This document shows, one piece after another, positions 60,102 to 64,000 of a stretch of DNA of 64,000 nucleotides. The position numbers and the translations under genes are program-made. A model generated the notes under the pieces. It was not told the origin of the DNA, did not search any database, and was given only the letters and a program-made list of their open reading frames with translations. Each line of letters begins with the position of its first letter. Positions within the stretch are counted from its first letter, which is position 1. The stretch is taken from positions 1,550,001 to 1,614,000 of the forward strand of contig CAWJCP010000002.1 in NCBI GenBank assembly GCA_963841445.1, read 5' to 3'. The stretch is from Mayfieldus sp963841445. GTDB taxonomy: Bacteria; Actinomycetota; Thermoleophilia; Solirubrobacterales; 70-9.

Positions 60102-62237
60102 TCATCGGCTGAGCTCCTGAAGTCGCGCCCTCGCGCCACTGCCGCGCACCCGGTAGAGCTCAACCCGGTTGGCTCCCCTTCGCAGCCGACCCGGCGGCAC
60201 GAGCAGCGAGAAGCGGTCGCCGTCGGTGGCCGCGAAGCTGCGCCCGACCGCCGCGACCCGCCCATTGACGGCGGCGGCCAGCGCCTCGCCGGGACGACCC
60301 CCGTCCAGCATTCCGCGCAGCAGCGAGGCGAGCACGACCGGGGCGGCCGGGTTGACGTCGCGGAGCCTGGCGGCGTCCTCGAGGCTCGCCGAGGCACCGC
60401 CGGGGGCCGCCGCGGGCAGGCCGGCGACCGAACGCCCGATCAGTTGCTGGTTGGGGCCGAAGCGCAGCACCCGCCGCCAGCCGCTGCCGGCCCCGAAGAG
60501 CTGCGCGATCCGGTCGACGTAGGCGTCGCGGAGGCGCTCGGTGCGGCCAAAGGAAAGGCTCTGGCTGCCATCGGGGCTGTTCGCCACCGTGACCCGGCCG
60601 GCCGGACAAGGCCAGGCCCGCCACGGATAGCGGATGCGGAGGATCCGCGCGATCCTGGGCAAGATTCCGGTCGTGCAGACGTGACGGTCGACGACCCGGC
60701 CCCGCGCCTGCCCGGGGGCCTTGATGAAGAGCGGGACCGGCGCGATCTGGCCGAGGTTGGCCGCGGTCGGGTTGCGGCGCTCCTCGTGCGCGATCACGGC
60801 GCCCCCGTGGTCAGCGGTGACGACGATCAGCGCCCGCTTCCAGAGCCCGTTGGCCCGAAGCCGGTCGATCAACCCGCCGAGCAGGTGGTCCGTGAAGCCG
60901 GTCTCGAGCATGTGCCGCTGCAATGCGAGGTCGGTCAGTGAGCGCGGGCCGTTCCAGCCCCCGTCCGCGCTGAAGGTATCGCTGAGCTCGCCGGAGAGGT
61001 TCGAGAACTTGCGGCCGTCCGGGAAGTGGTTCCAAGGGAAGTGCGGCTTCTCGACGTGGATCAGGTTCAGGGTGCGCCCGCCGCGCAGGCCGGCCTTGAA
61101 TTGAGCCATCCGCACCGACTCGTCGCCGGTCGTCTGACCGTAGGCGATCGCGATGCGGTCGGGGTTGCCGGCGTTGCGCAGGCGCGCCGGCTGGCCGTTG
61201 GCGCTGTTGGCGAAGTCGCCGAAGGTCTGATCGACCGGCGGGAGGTGCTCGGCGATCCCGTCGGGCAGCAGCAGGTGCTCCGAGACCACCCGCAGGTCGG
61301 AGAACAGCGAGCCGAGGCCGGCCTCGGAGCTGGAGCGTCCTTCGTCGCCGCAGAGGCTTCCCGGGCAGATGCCGGTCGCGTTCTCCATCACGTGCATCCG
61401 GTAGCTGCCCCCGAGCAGGGTGAAGATGCTGCGCCGCTGATCGCTGGAGGTCGGCAGCGTCTGCTCGCCGGGCAGGCGGCCGGTCATGATCGCCGGCACG
61501 GCTCGCGGCGTGAAGCCGGCGACCGTGGTCGCGCCTCGGTACCAGGTCGAGTGCGCGGCCAGCTCGGCGAAGGCCGGGAAACGGCTGGCGTCAATGCGCC
61601 CGTCCGGATCCATCAGCGTCCCCTCCGGGAACTCGTCGAAGATCACCTCGACGACCGGCGTTCGCGAATGGATCTCGACGGCCGCGGCCTTCGCCTCGCT
61701 CTGCGGCAGCACCAGCTTCGAAGCGTCGCTGAAGAGCAGGAAGACCGCCAGCACGATCAGCGGGGCCGGGATCAACACGTCGGCGACCCCGCGCAGGAAG
61801 CGCGTCCGGGCGTAGGCCGCGGCCGCGGCGGCGCCGAGCACCAGCGCCAGCCCGATCAGCACCCCGGCGGGGCCGTCGGCAAAGTGCTTGAGCACCTGCA
61901 GGCCGATCGCCGCGGCGAGCAGCGCGACCAGCGCCAGGTGCAGGCCCCAGCGCAGACGGGCGTCGATCCGGATCGCGACCGCCTCGATCGCGAGCATCGC
62001 CAGCGGCGGGGCGAGGGCAAAGATCAGCGCGAACGCGAGAATCTCGCCGCCGCTGTTGTCGCGAGCGACGAAGAAGTCAGGGCTTCGGCCCAGCAGGTCG
62101 TAAAGCGGCTCGGCGAAGGCGAGCGCCCAGAGCGCCGCCAGATGCGCCGCGCCGACCAGCAGCGAGGGGCGGTCGGGGCGCGACGCCTCCGGGCCGCCCT
62201 TGTCCGGCGGGCGGCTCACTTTCGGCGGGCGGCTCAC
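60102..62237 (-). CDS. membrane-anchored alkaline-phosphatase-superfamily (sulfatase-like) enzyme with Thr in place of Cys
   Basis: 711 residues from the GTG at 62237 (or the duplicated GTG at 62219). Several N-terminal membrane helices (LLVGAAHLAALWALAFAEPLYDLL onward) are followed by an extracytoplasmic catalytic domain: EVIFDEFPEGTLMD, the nucleophile region AGFTPRAVPAIMTGR, and the metal site VVTADHGGAVIAHEERR. Where sulfatases have CxPSR this has TPRAVP, so no formylglycine can form. Phosphatase, phosphodiesterase or phosphoethanolamine/phosphoglycerol-transferase chemistry is more likely. Divergent from a true sulfatase. Confidence 0.8.
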   Translation of the reverse strand: MSRPPKVSRPPDKGGPEASRPDRPSLLVGAAHLAALWALAFAEPLYDLLGRSPDFFVARDNSGGEILAFALIFALAPPLAMLAIEAVAIRIDARLRWGLHLALVALLAAAIGLQVLKHFADGPAGVLIGLALVLGAAAAAAYARTRFLRGVADVLIPAPLIVLAVFLLFSDASKLVLPQSEAKAAAVEIHSRTPVVEVIFDEFPEGTLMDPDGRIDASRFPAFAELAAHSTWYRGATTVAGFTPRAVPAIMTGRLPGEQTLPTSSDQRRSIFTLLGGSYRMHVMENATGICPGSLCGDEGRSSSEAGLGSLFSDLRVVSEHLLLPDGIAEHLPPVDQTFGDFANSANGQPARLRNAGNPDRIAIAYGQTTGDESVRMAQFKAGLRGGRTLNLIHVEKPHFPWNHFPDGRKFSNLSGELSDTFSADGGWNGPRSLTDLALQRHMLETGFTDHLLGGLIDRLRANGLWKRALIVVTADHGGAVIAHEERRNPTAANLGQIAPVPLFIKAPGQARGRVVDRHVCTTGILPRIARILRIRYPWRAWPCPAGRVTVANSPDGSQSLSFGRTERLRDAYVDRIAQLFGAGSGWRRVLRFGPNQQLIGRSVAGLPAAAPGGASASLEDAARLRDVNPAAPVVLASLLRGMLDGGRPGEALAAAVNGRVAAVGRSFAATDGDRFSLLVPPGRLRRGANRVELYRVRGSGARARLQELSR

Positions 62238-62357
62238 TTGCAGGCCAGTTAAGCAATGCCACGAGGCTCCCGCCCGATCGCTACCCTTCCGCAACTCCGG
62301 TGGGTGGGTGCTGTTCTCCTCTCCACACGCCCAGGGCTTCGCCGCCCGGAGTGCCAG

Positions 62358-64000
62358 ATGAAGCTGCAGAAGCTCCCGCGTCCGACACCTCGCGCAATCG
62401 TCAGCATGCTGGCCCTGGCATGTGCGCTCTGCGCAGCCCTGGTGGCCGGTCCCGACCGGGCCCCCGCGGCTGGGCCGCCCGACGTCGTCGTGATCCAGAC
62501 CGACGACCAGACGCTGTCCGACCTCTACGCGACCTACACGGATCCGACGACCGGTGCGGTCAGCGCGGTGATGCCGAACACGCTCAACCTGATCGCCTCG
62601 CAGGGGATCAAGTTCAACCGCTATTACGTGTCGAACCCGCTCTGCTGCCCGTCGCGGACCACGATGCTGACCGGCCGCTACTCGCACAACACGGGTGTGC
62701 TCACCAACTTCTTCCCCAGCGGCGGCTATTACAAGTTCGATCAGCAGAACAACCTCGCCGTCTGGCTGCAGCGCGCCGGCTACAAGACCAGCCACGTCGG
62801 CAAGTTCCTCAACCAGTACGGCGACAACGACCCCACCGAGGTGCCGCCCGGGTGGAGCGACTGGCACACCGTGATCGGCGACGCCCGCCTCTTCTACGGC
62901 TACACGATGAACGACAACGGGATCGTCTCGAAGCCGCACGGCGACTACGACGAGAGCACCAAGAGCTACCCGGAGAAGGACCCGGCGAGCTGCCCCGACA
63001 ACCCACCGCCGTTCGGGCAGTGCAACTACCTCACCGACCTGATCACCCAGGACACGCTCGACGCGATCGACAAGTTCGGCTCAAACCCGTTCTACGTGCA
63101 GATCGACTACACGACTCCTCACGGCGACGTGGCGCTGCCGGGAGGCCCCGAGCCGGCGACCCGCGACGCGGGAACCTTCCCCGGGGCGAGACTCCCACGG
63201 GTGCCCGGCTTCAACGAGCGCAACATGTCCGACAAGCCGGCCTTCGTGCGCTCCAACCCGCGCCTGGGCTTCGGCAAGATCGACTACATCGACCGCCGCT
63301 ACGAGCTGCGCCTGGAGGCGCTGCGGGCGGTGGACTCGGGGGTCGGCAAGATCATCAACCGGCTCGACGGCGCAGGCCTGCTCGGCAACACCTACATCAT
63401 CTTCACCTCCGACAACGGCTTCTTCGGCGGCGAGCACCGCTTCGACTCCGCCAAGTTCCTCGCCTACGAGCCCTCGACCCACATGCCGCTGCTGATCCGC
63501 GGCCCAGGCATCGTCCCGGGAACGCGAACCGGTGAGCTCGCCGCCAACACGGACATCACCCCGACGGTCCTGCATTGGACCGGCGCCAAGGCGACGAGCT
63601 CGATCGACGGCCGCTCGCTGACCCGCTTCATCGCCAACCCGGCAAAACGCAGCAAGCGGCCGATCCTGCTCGAAGGGTTCACCGGCAAGGGCGAGGCGGG
63701 GGCGACCCTGCGCGCGCGCGGACGGCACGCGCACACCTCGATCAAGGCCTCGCCGCGCGACTACGAGGGGGTGCGCATCGGCCGCTACAAGTACATCCAA
63801 TACCGCAGCGGAGCGAAGGAGCTCTACGACCTGCGAACCGACCCCTACGAGCTGCACTCGCGCCATATCGACCCCCGCTACCGCAAGCCGAAGCGCTGGC
63901 TCCGCGCCGTCCTGCGGCGGCTCGAGCACTGCGCCGGCCGGACCTGCAAGAAGCAGGTCCGGGGCAAGATCCCGAGGCCGGCGTCGAGGCACAAGCCGAA
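62358..64000 (+). CDS. secreted type I sulfatase, 3' end cut by window
   Basis: Open from the ATG at 62358 to the window end (547 codons). A signal-peptide-like N-terminus (IVSMLALACALCAALVAG) is followed by DVVVIQTDDQTL (metal site), the formylglycine motif LCCPSRTTMLTGRYSHNTGV, FTSDNGFFGGEHR and LYDLRTDPYELHSR. This is a type I sulfatase of the arylsulfatase / N-acetylglucosamine-6-sulfatase group; it needs a formylglycine-generating enzyme, which is not in the window. The basic C-terminal tail is still continuing at 64000, so the protein may be nearly complete. Confidence 0.92.
   Translation, partial: MKLQKLPRPTPRAIVSMLALACALCAALVAGPDRAPAAGPPDVVVIQTDDQTLSDLYATYTDPTTGAVSAVMPNTLNLIASQGIKFNRYYVSNPLCCPSRTTMLTGRYSHNTGVLTNFFPSGGYYKFDQQNNLAVWLQRAGYKTSHVGKFLNQYGDNDPTEVPPGWSDWHTVIGDARLFYGYTMNDNGIVSKPHGDYDESTKSYPEKDPASCPDNPPPFGQCNYLTDLITQDTLDAIDKFGSNPFYVQIDYTTPHGDVALPGGPEPATRDAGTFPGARLPRVPGFNERNMSDKPAFVRSNPRLGFGKIDYIDRRYELRLEALRAVDSGVGKIINRLDGAGLLGNTYIIFTSDNGFFGGEHRFDSAKFLAYEPSTHMPLLIRGPGIVPGTRTGELAANTDITPTVLHWTGAKATSSIDGRSLTRFIANPAKRSKRPILLEGFTGKGEAGATLRARGRHAHTSIKASPRDYEGVRIGRYKYIQYRSGAKELYDLRTDPYELHSRHIDPRYRKPKRWLRAVLRRLEHCAGRTCKKQVRGKIPRPASRHKP

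Overview
This is a 64 kb chromosomal segment from a GC-rich actinobacterium-like organism. A soil member of the Thermoleophilia (Solirubrobacterales type) is my best guess. The basis is a groES-groEL operon with a CIRCE operator, an lhr helicase close to a nei-type glycosylase (the mycobacterial gene order), a single-chain PafB-PafC WYL regulator, a 7Fe FdxA-type ferredoxin, an AbiEi-DUF559 fusion protein, and Sec-exported proteins with RTX or YWTD repeats. There is no rRNA gene here, so the taxonomy is inference.

Layout. 0-15 kb: ferredoxin (cut by the window edge), an atypical SDR, groESL, two small domain proteins, an exported RTX-repeat protein, then a leftward run lhr - YWTD propeller - nei - crp/fnr - pcm. 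15-36 kb: a cell-surface glycan locus. It holds an acyltransferase, a leftward operon (GT4, GT2, methyltransferase, rmlA, rmlD, rmlB, rmlC) for dTDP-L-rhamnose and its use, two polytopic membrane proteins, a Wzm/Wzt-type polysaccharide ABC exporter, a GT2 and two more methyltransferases. A penicillin-acylase-like gene, a pyridoxamine-oxidase-fold gene and a solitary AAA/DUF4143 ATPase lie among them. 36-43 kb: MBL hydrolase, PafBC regulator, YhaM-type exonuclease, SRPBCC and DUF2867 proteins, and a TetR gene divergent from a membrane protein across a palindromic operator. 42.9-45.6 kb: a small integrated-element remnant bounded by a 47-bp direct repeat of the 3' half of tRNA-Phe. It carries a doubly truncated tyrosine recombinase, a SnoaL-like gene and a solitary HK97-type capsid protein gene. 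45.7-64 kb: GH15-like hydrolase, lipoprotein, VOC and LOG-like proteins, an MrfA-type helicase, a divergent dihydropteroate synthase, HAD proteins, a DtxR-type regulator, an aminotransferase, the AbiEi-DUF559 protein, sucCD, a GNAT enzyme and two divergent sulfatase-superfamily genes, the last cut by the window end.

A striking property is the number of single-base frameshifts. I count about nine, eight of them in the 15.6-35.5 kb glycan locus (three in one acyltransferase gene) and one in the capsid gene. Long housekeeping genes such as lhr, groEL, pafBC and sucCD are intact. The cause is either local sequence error or real decay of the glycan locus; the sequence alone cannot decide.

How the genes work together. 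RmlA-D would make dTDP-L-rhamnose, the GT2/GT4 and methyltransferase genes would assemble and cap a rhamnose-containing polymer, and Wzm/Wzt would export it. Lhr and Nei belong to DNA repair, and PafBC-type proteins regulate the actinobacterial DNA-damage response. SucC and SucD form succinyl-CoA synthetase. No CRISPR array, rRNA or complete defence system was seen. The least ordinary items are the tRNA-Phe island, a DHPS with rewritten pABA loops, a Nei-type glycosylase that appears to lack its N-terminal proline, and an Lhr with two low-complexity insertions.
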